A stretch of 64,000 nt of DNA from Nakamurella sp. A5-74. GTDB taxonomy: Bacteria; Actinomycetota; Actinomycetes; Mycobacteriales; Nakamurellaceae. How positions within the stretch are numbered: position 1 is the stretch's first letter; each line of letters starts with the position of its first letter. Below are positions 25,363 through 34,830 of this stretch, piece after piece. Under the pieces are notes generated by a model. It was not told the DNA's origin, ran no database searches, and saw only the letters and a list, made by a program, of their open reading frames with translations. Both the position numbers and the translations under genes were made by a program. The stretch is from assembly GCF_040438885.1 (NCBI RefSeq), contig NZ_CP159218.1:3038001-3102000 (forward strand), in the 5' to 3' direction.

Positions 25363-27552
25363 AGACCGGCCAGGCCGTCGGTACCGCGCCGGTCTGACCG
25401 ACACCGGGTCGTTGCCAGTCGCAGACCCCCTGCGGGAACGTCTGTTGCAGGGTGCGCCACTGTCCGGCGGTGAAACGCACCACCCGGTAGTCGCGCGGAT
25501 CCAGCCGTTTCGTCGTGCAGGCGATGACGTCGTTGGCCAGGGGGCCGCCGGCCACCATCCGGGGCGAAGGCCAGACCGGGTAGAGCGTGTTGCACCGGGT
25601 GTTGTCGATGCCGGGCACCTGACGCTCGGCGATCTTCCGGCCGTCCGCCGTCCAGCAGGCATCGGCGACGGAGCGCGCCTTCGTGGCCACCACCAGGCGG
25701 TGCGACGGCAGTGCGGTGCCGCCTGTCGGATCGATCCGGTCGATGCGGCCGGCCCAGGAGTCCAACTCGGTGATCGCGGCCCGGAACTGCGGGTTGACCG
25801 TTCCGAACCCGCCCGCGCCTCGCGGTTGGGTCCACATGACGTGGTTGCCGGCGTCGCCGTTCGCGTCCACCAGTCGCTGCCGGAACGAGAACGAGTGGAA
25901 GCGCAGGTGGATGTCACCGTTCGGCAGGTCGTCGGTGTACTCGCGCAGCTCGATGATCGGCACGCTCCCCAGCCGCCGGCCGTTGACCAGCTGACCGGTG
26001 CGGTAGGACGTGTCGATCGCCGAGCGGTCGGCGACGGTTCGCTGTGCGACGACGCCTCCGTCCCGGTCGAAGCCACCGATCCCTGCGTTGAGTGCCACGA
26101 ACTCGGCGGCGGTGATCTGCCCACGGTTCAGCGCGTCGAGACCGTACTGGATCCCGACGTTCTCCAAGGGCCGCAGCGGAAGTCTCCCGTTCGAGCCGGG
26201 CACGGAGCCGAAGATGCCTCGCTGGTGGCTGTACACATCGCACCGGGCACCGGCCGGGTTGCTGACGGGGTCGTAGCGCTGCGCCACCGGCAGTTCGGTC
26301 GGGCAGTACACCCGGGGGTCGATCCGACGGCCGCCCTCACCGAGGTTCGTGATCGTCCCGGCCCGCCCGAACCCGCTCACCGCGCGCCGCTGGGCATCGG
26401 CCCATTCCGGATGAGCGGCGAAGTAGACCTGCAGCAACCGGCGTCGGTGATGGTGTGCAGGGTGGCGAAATCGACCTCGGGGAACACGCAGCCGGCCAGG
26501 ATGCCGTCGAGCAGACCCGGATAATTGTCGGCGATGGCAAACACCTGGTACGAGCCGCCCGAGCAGCCGATCCCGATCGTGGACCGAGGCACACCGATCG
26601 TCTCGACGACGTGTTCCTTGGTCATCGCCATGGTCTCGGCTGCCGTCACCGGCTGACAGTTGTTGCCGAAGACGTTCAGCGTGCTGGAGACGACGGCGTA
26701 GCCCTGGCCCAGCATCCAGTCGTCGGCGACACCGCCGGTCGAGGCGCCCTGGGTGTACCACCCGCCGGGGCAGCCGCCGCCGAAGGTGTAGAGCATCCGC
26801 CCGTTCCACCCGCTCGGGCCGGTGAACACATCGACGGAGCGCGATCCGTCGTCCAGCACGGCGAACTCGTAGATCGACCGGTTGATCACACCGGTCTCGA
26901 CCCGCACGACGTACGGCACGATCCGACCGGTGGAGGTGGTCGTGGTGGCGAGGTCGGTGGGACGGGAATGCCTGTCGGACAACGGTTTCAGCGTGCGATC
27001 GGCATTCGAGCGGTAGACGTACTCGACCTTGGTCTGCAGTGTGCAGGAGGCGTCCAGCGGTGCCCCCAAGGTGGTCCCGGCGAGCGTGGTGAAGCTCTGG
27101 GTGCGACACACGAACGGTTGTTCCTGGGGCCCGGAGAACATCGGTCCGGTCCGCGGGAAGTTGGTGATCTCGAGTCGCGCGGCCTGTCGGTGGGAGCCGG
27201 GAACCGCTGCGGTGACGAGGTTCTGGCCGACCTCCAGGGAATCGACGACGCCGATCCAGCGGGACCCCTGCCGTTGGAAGCCCGCGCTGACGTCGCTGGA
27301 GCCGATGCGGACCGTCGGCCGGCGATCGCCTGCACCGTCGAGGGCGAGCAGTGCGTTGCCGTCGGACACCCGATCGGCACGGGGCGACGACAGCACCGAG
27401 AGCTCGAGCGGGCGGTCGTGGGAGGCGGCCATCGATGCTCCGGCCGAGGCTGCGGTCGGTACGGCCAGCACCACGCCGAGTACTCCCAGCACTCCCAGCC
27501 GCCAGCCACGAGTGCGGTGAACGGGGGCCCGGCGCGACAACGGTGTCTCCAT
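25352..27552 (-). pseudogene. DUF6351 family secreted hydrolase, frameshifted
   Basis: Two adjacent frames together encode one DUF6351 protein of about 730 residues. The first part (27552 to about 26440) has a signal peptide, GGGCPGGWYTQG, and IGIGCSGGSYQVFAIADNYPG with a G-x-S-G-G nucleophile motif of an alpha/beta hydrolase. The second part (about 26440 to 25352) continues with LLQVYFAAHPEWADAQR and ends VPTAWPVFIG. The frames join if one C is restored in a GCCGG (GCCCGG) near 26440. The break follows the nucleophile and removes later catalytic residues. Substrate unknown. Real decay or an assembly indel are both possible. Confidence 0.8.
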
Positions 27553-27613
27553 GTCCCGATGACAACACAGGACCCCGACAGCCGCCCGCCGAGCGACCCT
27601 GGTCAGGACCTGA

Positions 27614-28609
27614 TCACCCGAATGCGGCGAGCAACTCGTCCTCCCGTACCCGGCTGAGGCCGGAACGACGGTCCCGGTCCACCCCCCGCTCGCGCTCGTC
27701 GGCCAGCGTGTCGCGGATGGTGTCGATCAGCGGTCGCCGGGTGAATCCGGCCGCGGCAGCTGCCGCCGACGGCCGCATCGTGGCCAGCGCATGTCCCGGC
27801 GGCAGCCAGAGCGGCAGCGACCCCGGCCGCGCCCAGTACTGGACGCCGGCCTCGACCAACTTCTCGACCCCGACGGTGACGACCTCTCCGCGATGACCGG
27901 CGGCGCTCCGGGACAGCTCGACCATCTCGCCGAGAGTGCTGGGGATGCCGGTGACGTCGAAGACGCCGGCAGCCCTCGCCAGCCCGGCGGTCAACGAGAA
28001 CGCTGCGATGTCCCGGACGTCGACGACCTGCACCGGCTGCTCGGTGACATCGGGGACCAGCACGGGCAGGTCGACGCCGCCGGGGCGCACCGCCCGCGCG
28101 AAGGCCGCCGGCCAGTATCCGAGCCGGTCGGAACCGTCCCCCGGTCCGCCGATGAGACCCGCCCGCAGGATGCTCACCGGAACGTCGACGTCGGCGAAGG
28201 CGTTCTCGCAGGCCACCTTTCCCGCGCCGTACTGCTCGTCGGTGACGATGTCGTCCTCGGCCGCGGCCAGCAGCGGGTCACTCTCATCGCCGCTCAGATG
28301 GTCGCTGTCCGCGTACACCGAGCCGGTGGACACGAAGACCCAGTGCGCACCGATGCTGCCGAGCGAGGCCAGCGCCGAACGGACCTGGCCGGGCTGCTGG
28401 GCCACATCGACGATCAGGTCGAAGGCGCCGCCGCGGACCCCGCCGTATGCATCCGGCGCGGTGCGATCAGCGCGGAGCTCGCTGACACCCGCCGGGAACG
28501 AGCCGCTGCCCCGCGCGAGGCAGGTGACGTCATGACCGGCGGCCACCGCCTGCCGGGCCACTTCGGCCGACAGCCAGGCGGTCCCACCCAGGACGAGAAC
28601 TGTGCTCAT
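27614..28609 (-). CDS. NAD-dependent epimerase/dehydratase family protein
   Basis: A 331-residue extended SDR. The N-terminal dinucleotide-binding motif is MSTVLVLGGTAWLSAEVARQ. WVFVSTGSVYADSDH holds the catalytic Ser region, and DEQYGAGKVACENAF holds the YxxxK pair. The C-terminal half (GYWPAAFARAVRPGG, VDVRDIAAFSL) is typical of sugar-nucleotide or reductase members. The substrate is unknown. The ATG at 28609 has GGAG 7 nt upstream; a longer in-frame reading would lack family sequence. It is divergent from the LLM oxidoreductase. Confidence 0.87.
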   Translation of the reverse strand: MSTVLVLGGTAWLSAEVARQAVAAGHDVTCLARGSGSFPAGVSELRADRTAPDAYGGVRGGAFDLIVDVAQQPGQVRSALASLGSIGAHWVFVSTGSVYADSDHLSGDESDPLLAAAEDDIVTDEQYGAGKVACENAFADVDVPVSILRAGLIGGPGDGSDRLGYWPAAFARAVRPGGVDLPVLVPDVTEQPVQVVDVRDIAAFSLTAGLARAAGVFDVTGIPSTLGEMVELSRSAAGHRGEVVTVGVEKLVEAGVQYWARPGSLPLWLPPGHALATMRPSAAAAAAGFTRRPLIDTIRDTLADERERGVDRDRRSGLSRVREDELLAAFG

Positions 28610-28696
28610 CGCCCCACTCCACCGCAGCGGAGCAGGCAGGGCAAGCCTCTCCGCCGTGAGCGGATCCGGCCTTGACTTCGAGTGCACTCACACCCC

Positions 28697-28702
28697 TAGC
28701 GT
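28697..28702 (+). promoter_or_regulatory. -10 box for LLM oxidoreductase transcript
   Basis: TAGCGT ends 7 nt before the ATG at 28710. A GAGG 3 nt before the ATG could give weak ribosome binding if transcription starts earlier. Confidence 0.45.
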
Positions 28703-28709
28703 CGAGGAC

Positions 28710-29693
28710 ATGAGCATCCGACTCGGCTACCAGATCCCGAACTTCAGCTACCCCGGCGGCGATACCGCCGCGATCTTCCCGACCGTTGTCGCACAAGCGC
28801 GCGAGGCCGAGGCGGGCGGCTTCGACACCGTGCTGCTGATGGACCACTTCTACCAACTCCCCGGGATCGGCGCGCCCGAGGAACCGATGATGGAGGCGTA
28901 CACGACGCTCGGAGCGCTGGCCGCCTCCACGAAGAGCATCCAGCTGTCCACGTTGGTCACCGGCAACACCTACCGGAATCCGGCCATGCTGGCCAAGACC
29001 GCCAGCACGCTGGACGTGATCAGCAACGGACGCGCGGTGCTGGCCATCGGCGCCGGCTGGTACGAGCTGGAGCACCAGCAGATGGGCTACGAGTTCGGCA
29101 CCTTCACCGACCGGTTCGAGCGCCTCGACGAGAGCCTGCAGATCATCGAGCCGATGCTGCGGGGCCGGCACCCGGAGCTAGACGGGAAGTGGTACTCCGC
29201 ACACGGCACGCTGAACAACCCGCGGGTGCGGGACAGCCTGCCGATCATGCTGGGCGGTAGCGGCGAGAAGAAGACCTTCGGTCTGGCCGCACGGTTCGCC
29301 GACCATCTCAACATCATCTGCGACGCCTCCGAACTGCCCCGCAAGCTGGACGCCGTCAAGCAGCGCTGCACGGAGGTCGACCGGGATCCGGCCACCCTGG
29401 AGACCTCGTTCCTGGCGTTCGGGATGATCGCCGACACCCACGAGCAGGCGGACGCGCTGGTCAGGGACCACCTACGGTCCAGCGGCGCCGATCCGGACAC
29501 CATGGACGACGACGCGTTCGCCGCGGCCACCGACCGGATCTTCTACGGAACGGGTGAAGAGGTCGCCGAGAAGCTCCAGCATCGGGTGCTGGACACCGGG
29601 GTCGACGGGATCATCATCAACCTGGTCCGTACCGGTCATCTGCCCGGTGCTGTCGAGCAGGCGGGCGAGGCGCTGGCGCCCCTGGTGCGCTGA
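28710..29693 (+). CDS. LLM-class F420-dependent oxidoreductase
   Basis: A 327-residue luciferase-like TIM barrel. Typical segments are LGYQIPNFSYPG, GGFDTVLLMDHFYQLPG, STLVTGNTYRNPAMLAKTAST and AIGAGWYELEHQQMGYEFG. LPIMLGGSGEKKTFGLAARF lies in the cofactor-binding half. The close match to actinobacterial TIGR03560-type members suggests F420 rather than FMN. The substrate is unknown. It faces away from the epimerase gene and may share a promoter region with it. Confidence 0.87.
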   Translation: MSIRLGYQIPNFSYPGGDTAAIFPTVVAQAREAEAGGFDTVLLMDHFYQLPGIGAPEEPMMEAYTTLGALAASTKSIQLSTLVTGNTYRNPAMLAKTASTLDVISNGRAVLAIGAGWYELEHQQMGYEFGTFTDRFERLDESLQIIEPMLRGRHPELDGKWYSAHGTLNNPRVRDSLPIMLGGSGEKKTFGLAARFADHLNIICDASELPRKLDAVKQRCTEVDRDPATLETSFLAFGMIADTHEQADALVRDHLRSSGADPDTMDDDAFAAATDRIFYGTGEEVAEKLQHRVLDTGVDGIIINLVRTGHLPGAVEQAGEALAPLVR

Positions 29694-29714
29694 GCGTTGC
29701 GAACCTGGGCGGCC

Positions 29715-29720
29715 TACGCT
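29715..29720 (+). promoter_or_regulatory. -10 box for leaderless P-loop kinase transcript
   Basis: TACGCT ends 7 nt before the ATG at 29728; no ribosome-binding site is visible. Confidence 0.45.
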
Positions 29721-29727
29721 CGGTCGG

Positions 29728-30261
29728 ATGATCGTTTGGCTGAACGGGCCGTTCGGGGCCGGTAAGACGACGGTCGCCCGACTCCTACTGGCGTCCGATC
29801 CCGCCCTGGTCCTGTTCGACCCCGAGCAGATCGGGTATCTGCTACAACCTGTTCTGACGCAACGGATCCCGGTCGGCGATTTCCAGGACTGGCGCGCCTG
29901 GCGCATCCTGACCGCTGCCGCGCTGGTGGCGCTGCACGAGGAGCTGAAGGCCGATCTGTTGGTCCCGCAGACGGTGCTCGTGCAGCGGTACTGGACGGAG
30001 ATCGCGGAGGCACTCGCTGCCGCTCAGGTGCCTGTGCGTGCCTTCACCCTGGACGTCCGGGAGCCGGAGCATCGACGCCGGATCGATGCGGATCTCCACG
30101 AACCAGGCGCAGCCGGCTGGCGCCGTGATCGCCGAGCCGACTACGACGCGGCCCGTAGCTGGCTGGGCGCCGTCACCGAGCTGATCGACACCACCGACCG
30201 GTCGGCCGAGCAGGTCGCCGCCCGATCAGCTCCTCACTCGATCTGCGGCAGATCGACCTGA
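29728..30261 (+). CDS. P-loop NTPase/kinase, TmrB-like
   Basis: A 177-residue AAA_33-type P-loop protein. Walker A is MIVWLNGPFGAGKTTVARLL. FDPEQIGYLLQPVL and RIPVGDFQDWRAW match TmrB-like ATP-binding proteins, first known from tunicamycin resistance. REPEHRRRIDAD acts as a lid region. The actual role is unknown; many such genes are orphan small-molecule or nucleotide kinases. Its 3' end overlaps the frameshifted membrane gene on the other strand by 36 bp. Confidence 0.78.
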   Translation: MIVWLNGPFGAGKTTVARLLLASDPALVLFDPEQIGYLLQPVLTQRIPVGDFQDWRAWRILTAAALVALHEELKADLLVPQTVLVQRYWTEIAEALAAAQVPVRAFTLDVREPEHRRRIDADLHEPGAAGWRRDRRADYDAARSWLGAVTELIDTTDRSAEQVAARSAPHSICGRST

Positions 30262-30655
30262 CCACCACAGCGGACCGCTGACGAACCAGATCGCCACCAC
30301 CACCCCGATCATCGGCACCCGCTGGGTGAGCGCCGCACCCGCATCCGGGGCTGCCACCAGGAAGCGAAGGCCCAGGAGTGTGACGGTCGCGATCGCGGCG
30401 GCGATCAGCGCCAGGCCGAATGTGCGCCACTCATAGGACGCCCTCCCGGCGCCCGCCCGTGCTTTCGGAGTCGGCGCCGGGCCGCCGGCGAACCGGTGGG
30501 CGACCCGGGACATCCGCCCACTGCACCATCCGGTGTCCGAACGCGACGCTGATTCCTAGATACATCCCGGCGAGGCTATGGACGTTCGCCGCGACCGTTC
30601 CGCGGCCCAGATCGATCGCGACCAGTGCGAGCAGCACCACGTCGACCAGTGGCAC
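30226..30655 (-). pseudogene. Small membrane protein, frameshifted
   Basis: Two frames join into one protein. The first piece has VDVVLLALVAIDLGRG and MYLGISVAFGHRMVQWADV. The second has RVAHRFAGGPAPT, then WRTFGLALIAAAIATVTLLG and IGVVVAIWFVSGPLWW. Removing one C from GTCCCGG near 30510 gives a continuous WADVRVAHRFAGG junction. About four membrane helices would result. The family function is unknown. The N-terminal side reads into antisense of the broken kinase, with possible in-frame sequence (RRLSNWLLLAV) upstream of the GTG at 30655. Confidence 0.65.
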
Positions 30656-30679
30656 CGCCAGCAGCAGCCAGTTGCTGAG

Positions 30680-31339
30680 CCTGCGCCGCCTGGGAGCGGG
30701 AACGGGTCGGCAACCGACAACACCTGGTCGAGCTCGAGCACGCCGCGCGGCTGACCCGGGAGCGCGCCGCCACCGCCCGCGAACTGCACGACGTGATCGC
30801 CGGCCACCTGTCGTCGATCGCGCTGCAGACCTCAGCGCTCACCGGAGCGGATGCCGATCGAGTACCGCTTAACAGCGGTCGACCGCGCTCCGGACGCTGT
30901 CGACGGTCGGATGCTCGACCCACTTCCGGTGACCCTGCACGCAGAACTGGACCAACTCCTTGATCGGTTCCGGGCCGGCGGTGCCGAGTTGGTGGTGGTG
31001 CTGCAGCCCGATCCGCTGCCCCGACTTCCTGCGCTGATAGACCAGGTGGCGTACCGGGTGGTGGCGGAGGCCCTCACCAACGCGTCCCGCCACGGCGCCG
31101 AACTGCCGACGGACCTGCGGATCACCGCCACCCAGGAGCAGCCGACGATCCGGGTACGGAGCGCCCTGCTCGACCGCTCGGCGCCCACCGACCGTTCCGC
31201 GGCGGCCACCGTCGGCACCGGCCACGGCCTGTCGAACCTGCTCGGCCGGGTCACCGCAGCGGGTGGTCGGTTCAGCGCGGGCGTCGATGACGGCCGGTGG
31301 AGTGTCGACTGCGTGCTGCCGCTGGAGGGAAGCGCATGA
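30680..31339 (+). pseudogene. NarL-type sensor histidine kinase, truncated and frameshifted
   Basis: The remnant of a HisKA_3 two-component kinase. In one frame (about 30690-30850), LTRERAATARELHDVIAGHL contains the phospho-accepting His region. The other frame (30851-31339) has YRVVAEALTNASRHG (N box) and GTGHGLSNLLGRVTAAGG (G box). The sensor/membrane part is missing, roughly 30 residues are lost between the H box and LDQLLDRFRAGG, and the frame changes near 30860. It cannot make an intact kinase. Its end overlaps the response-regulator start in ATGA, as in a working operon. Confidence 0.75.
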
Positions 31340-31991
31340 TCCGGGTGCTGATCGCCGACCACCACGAGGCCGTCCGGGCAGGTCTGCAGCTGCTCGTCGG
31401 CAGCGCGCAGGACGTCGAGGTGGTCGGCTCCGCGATCGACGGGGCCGACGCGATCCGGCAGAGCCGGACCCTGCGGCCGGACGTGGTGCTGATGGATGTT
31501 CGGATGCCGGGCACGGACGGCATTGCTGCCACGCGCGCGATCGTCCACAACGAGCTCGCCGCGTTACTGGTGCTCACCACCCACGACGACGACGCAGCCG
31601 TGTTCGGAGCGCTGCGGGCCGGTGCCTCTGGATTCCTGCTCAAAACAGCATCCGCGGCCAGATCCTCACCGGGATCCGGGCAGCCGCGGGTGGCGATGCG
31701 GTGCTGGACGTCGCTGTCACCCGTCGGGTGCTCGACGCTCTCCCGGACGAGCCCGGCCCCGCTGCTGACGGCCCGCGGCCGGTGTCCGCGACTCTGGACA
31801 CCCTGACCCAGCGGGAGCGGGAGGTGCTGCGCGCCTTGGGTTCCGGCCTGTCGAATGCACAGATCGCCGAGCAACTGGTGGTCGCGCTGCCGACGGTCAA
31901 GACGCACGTGTCCAACATTCTCGCGAAGCTGGGACTGACCTCCCGGGTACAGACGGCGTTGGCGGCTCGCTCGCTCGACGTCGCACCTTGA
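31336..31991 (+). pseudogene. NarL/LuxR-family response regulator, frameshifted
   Basis: The receiver domain starts MIRVLIADHHEAVRAGLQLL and keeps the phospho-acceptor Asp in VVLMDVRMPGTDG and the Lys in FLLK. The LuxR HTH (LTQREREVLRALGSGLSNAQ, TVKTHVSNILAKLG) lies in another frame. Adding one A to the AAAA run near 31642 restores FLLKNSIRGQILTGI and a protein of about 218 residues. As read, the receiver ends in unrelated residues, so DNA binding is lost. Its kinase partner upstream is also broken. Confidence 0.78.
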
Positions 31992-32142
31992 AGTCGCAAG
32001 ATCTTAGGTGATCGAGCGTCGCCGGAGCAGCGAGGTCCCTGACGTGGCAAGGTCCCCGGCCGCGGCCGCGGATGAGTCTTCGGTGGCCAAACGGGTGAGG
32101 TACGAGCGAGCGGAGATCCCGCTCCCGAGCAACAACTTTCGC

Positions 32143-32172
32143 TGATCGCGCGACGCAGGAGTCGAGATCCTG
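32143..32172 (+). repeat. Dispersed repeat copy (GACGAAGGAGTCGA type)
   Basis: CGACGCAGGAGTCGAGATCC matches the repeat core seen at 9592 and 34194-34325. It lies in the 197-bp gap (31992-32188) between the broken response regulator and the HNH gene, which otherwise holds only GC-rich sequence and a related piece near 32010. Confidence 0.5.
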
Positions 32173-32188
32173 TCAGGTTCCCGGGTAC

Positions 32189-33955
32189 TCAGAACGGTGG
32201 CGGGTCGTCATCCGGTGCGTGCGGGGATGGCGCGAGTCGTGTGAGTTCGGGGTCGTCGGTGATGGTGGCGCCGAGGGGGGTGGTCCAAGTCATGCGGTTG
32301 CCGGTTTCGCGGATGGCGCGCCAGCGGGTGAAGGTCTTGAGTCGGTGGTGGAAGCGGCACAGGGCGTCGAGGTTCTCGGCGGTGGTGGGTCCACCTTCGG
32401 CGAAAGGCCTGCGGTGGTCGAGGTCGCTGTGGCGGGCGGGGTGGCGGCAGCCGGGGAATCGACACACTCGGTCGCGGAGCACGACCTGTTCGACGAGTTT
32501 CGCGGTGGGGCGGTGGATGTCGGCGCCGACGGTCAGATTCGTTGAAGTGGATGCGCAGCCGTAGCGGCAGCTGCTGTGTTGGTCTGGGGCGCCGCGGATG
32601 GCGATGCGGGCGCGCTTCGCTGACAGGGCCAGTGCCTGGACAAGATCGGCCGGGAGGGCGGGGTGGGACCCGAGGAGAGCGCCTTCGATGGCGGGCACCT
32701 TGTTCAGGTCGATGTCGGTGAGGGTGGCGGCGTCAATGATGACGGTGACCCCGGAATCGACGCTCTCCCAGTCGGGTGGCAGGACCTCGGGGAGTGGTTC
32801 TGCAGCAGCGGGTTGAGGCGGCCCAGATGGTTCGGTAGTTCCGCGGAGGTCGACGTGTCCGTGGGCGGCCAGACTGGTGAACAGGTCGGCGAACACGTCG
32901 GCGCGGCGTTGACCGATGGTGCGATCGGAGGGCAAGCCCTGGGCGACGTGGTCGAGGACAGATCTGGCCAGGACAGCTACCGGTGTGGGGACGTCGGCGC
33001 AGAAGCGACTCATCCCGTCCTCGCGTGAGGAGAGGTACACGTCGCGGTCGTGGCGGGCGCGTTCCTGCCGGCGGCGGATCGCGTCAGGGTCCAGCGCTGC
33101 AGCGCACCGGTCGACGAGTACCCGCACCCGGGCAACAGTTTTCGACCGCAGCAACACACCGCCGTCGGCGAGGAGTTGTTCTTCCACGAGTGCCCGGGCA
33201 GCAGGATTCAGGTCGCGGGTGCGGTCGGCCAGTGCCATCACCCGGGCCCGGTCGAGCCGGCCCTGTGCCCACAATCGATGTGCCAGCGGCAACGCGTCGA
33301 CCACATCGGTGGATTCCAGCATCCGGGCTTGCGCGGTGGCAGGGGTCCAGGCGAGGCGGGCTCCGACCTCGGCCGCCGCGATCCTTTGTGCCTGATTCGA
33401 AGCGGCGTCATCCCATGCCGGGTCGCCGCTGACGGACACGTCCTGCCAGTGGGAAGCTTCGAAGTCGCTGCCGAGCAGCGCGTCAGCGCTGTCGACACCC
33501 ATGGGTCCATCGGATCCGCCGTTGGTGACGGCGTCGAGGAGGTTCCCGATCGGCGCGGCGACGCCGGGTCGGCCGAGGGCTGCCATCGCGGCTGCTCGAT
33601 GCGCCTCGGCCCAGGCAGTGACCCGGTCCAGTTGCACCACCAGTTCCGCGAGGCCCTGGGCGGCGGCGGGTGACGTCACGGGGTCGGGGACGGGGACGTC
33701 CCGGGTGATGCGGGGCGCGGCTGCCGCGGCGAGCAGGGAGTCACCGAGGCCTGCATCGGTGCCGGAGTCCAGCAGGGGGAGCGGTTCTGTGACAGTGGAC
33801 AGGCGTCGGAGCCAGTCGGCGTCGACGTCACGCTTGGCGAGGTTCCGGCAGCGTTGGGTGAGGGTGCCGAGTTGGCAGAGATCGATCTGGATCGGCCTGG
33901 ATTCGAGGGCGGCGCGCGCCGCGTCGACGTCCCCGTTTGCGTGTCCCCATCCCAT
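32189..33955 (-). CDS. DUF222/13E12-repeat family HNH endonuclease protein
   Basis: A 588-residue protein of the actinobacterial 13E12/DUF222 family. The N-terminal two thirds is helical and Ala/Asp-rich (LVQLDRVTAWAEAHRAAAMA, MLESTDVVDALPLAHRLW). The C-terminal HNH domain has LRDRVCRFPGCRHPARHSDL, DHRRPFAEGGPTTAENL and LCRFHHRLKTF with metal-binding Cys and His. These multicopy genes are thought to act in mobile repeat spread or defence; the role is unproven. It is intact, unlike its neighbours, and has dispersed repeats on both sides. Lower GC third-position bias suggests acquired DNA. Confidence 0.85.
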   Translation of the reverse strand: MGWGHANGDVDAARAALESRPIQIDLCQLGTLTQRCRNLAKRDVDADWLRRLSTVTEPLPLLDSGTDAGLGDSLLAAAAAPRITRDVPVPDPVTSPAAAQGLAELVVQLDRVTAWAEAHRAAAMAALGRPGVAAPIGNLLDAVTNGGSDGPMGVDSADALLGSDFEASHWQDVSVSGDPAWDDAASNQAQRIAAAEVGARLAWTPATAQARMLESTDVVDALPLAHRLWAQGRLDRARVMALADRTRDLNPAARALVEEQLLADGGVLLRSKTVARVRVLVDRCAAALDPDAIRRRQERARHDRDVYLSSREDGMSRFCADVPTPVAVLARSVLDHVAQGLPSDRTIGQRRADVFADLFTSLAAHGHVDLRGTTEPSGPPQPAAAEPLPEVLPPDWESVDSGVTVIIDAATLTDIDLNKVPAIEGALLGSHPALPADLVQALALSAKRARIAIRGAPDQHSSCRYGCASTSTNLTVGADIHRPTAKLVEQVVLRDRVCRFPGCRHPARHSDLDHRRPFAEGGPTTAENLDALCRFHHRLKTFTRWRAIRETGNRMTWTTPLGATITDDPELTRLAPSPHAPDDDPPPF

Positions 33956-33964
33956 GAACCAATG

Positions 33965-34819
33965 CTACAAGCGTTCGAGTCCGGTAGCTAGAACTGTATG
34001 GATGAAGCTGTTCCACGATCGGACCAGTGGGTCGATACTCCGCTGGAGCAACCGACTGGGAGTCTTCTGTCGATCCGTCCGAATGTACTGCGGCTCAACG
34101 CGTTCGGTCACCACTTCGACGCCCGGTGGACCAGCTGTCGGTAGGGCCCTCGATCGGATGAGCTCTGCTGCAACAGATTTCGGACGCATCCGGGGTCTCG
34201 TCTGCTGCGTCGCTCGACCACCGTGCTCTTGGCTCGACCGTCGTGGTGTCGGGGTCTCGACTCCTTCGTCGTTCGACCATCGAGGGCCACTGCCGGTCTC
34301 GACTCCTGAGATCCCGTGGTCGATCAACGCCCCCGGTGGTCCGGCGGGCGCCACCCCGGCGCCGGCCAGCACAGCATCGAGATCCGTCATCGCGCCGGCG
34401 TACCAGTCCAGCAGCGCGTCCCGGGGCAGTTCCGCGGTGATCGAGGCAACCATCAGCTCATCCACCCGGCGGAGCTCGACGTCCAACGGATCGCCGCCCG
34501 GATCGATCAGCCGACGGAGTGCGCGCACCGCCTCGCGGGTCTGTTCCAGCCGCTGCTCGAGTCGCTCGAGGTGGGCGGTCAGCAGCGGCTGCCGCCGGCT
34601 TTCGTCGAGATCACCGATCAGATCAGCGATCTCACGGACCGGCATGTCCAACTCGCGCAATCGACGGATCGTCTGGGCCGGACCGATCTGGTCCGCGGTG
34701 TAGTACCGGTAGCCGTTCCAAGGATTGATCTCGGCCGGCACCAGCAGACCACCGGAGTGATAGCGACGCAGCATCTTCACCGACAGATGCGTCACGGTCG
34801 AGAGCTCCCCGATGCTCAG
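33965..34819 (-). pseudogene. MerR-family regulator with lost start and altered C-terminus
   Basis: The MerR helix-turn-helix is clear: SIGELSTVTHLSVKMLRRYH, then NPWNGYRYYTADQIGPAQTI, followed by a coiled coil (LERLEQRLEQTREAVRALRR). The normal first codon is replaced by CTG at 34819 directly after a TAA, with no ribosome-binding site; a GTG at 34795 would cut the first helix. The GyrI-like effector domain stops after PAGPPGAL, and repeat DNA (34194-34325) plus unrelated sequence fill the rest. Probably inactive. The divergent SDR it may have regulated is also deleted (see 34831). Confidence 0.7.
34194..34325 (-). repeat. Cluster of three dispersed-repeat copies inside merR
   Basis: Three imperfect copies start with GGTCTCG at about 34194, 34253 and 34294 (plus-strand reading). 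The best is GGTCTCGACTCCTTCGTCG followed by TTCGACCA. They are inverted relative to the copies at 9592 and 32143. They replace the C-terminal domain of the MerR-like protein. Confidence 0.6.
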
Positions 34820-34830
34820 TTACGTCTGCG

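Noticed and set aside
32189-33955. An insertion sequence around the HNH gene
   Set aside because: No terminal inverted repeats or target duplications could be recognised, and HNH/DUF222 proteins are not transposases.
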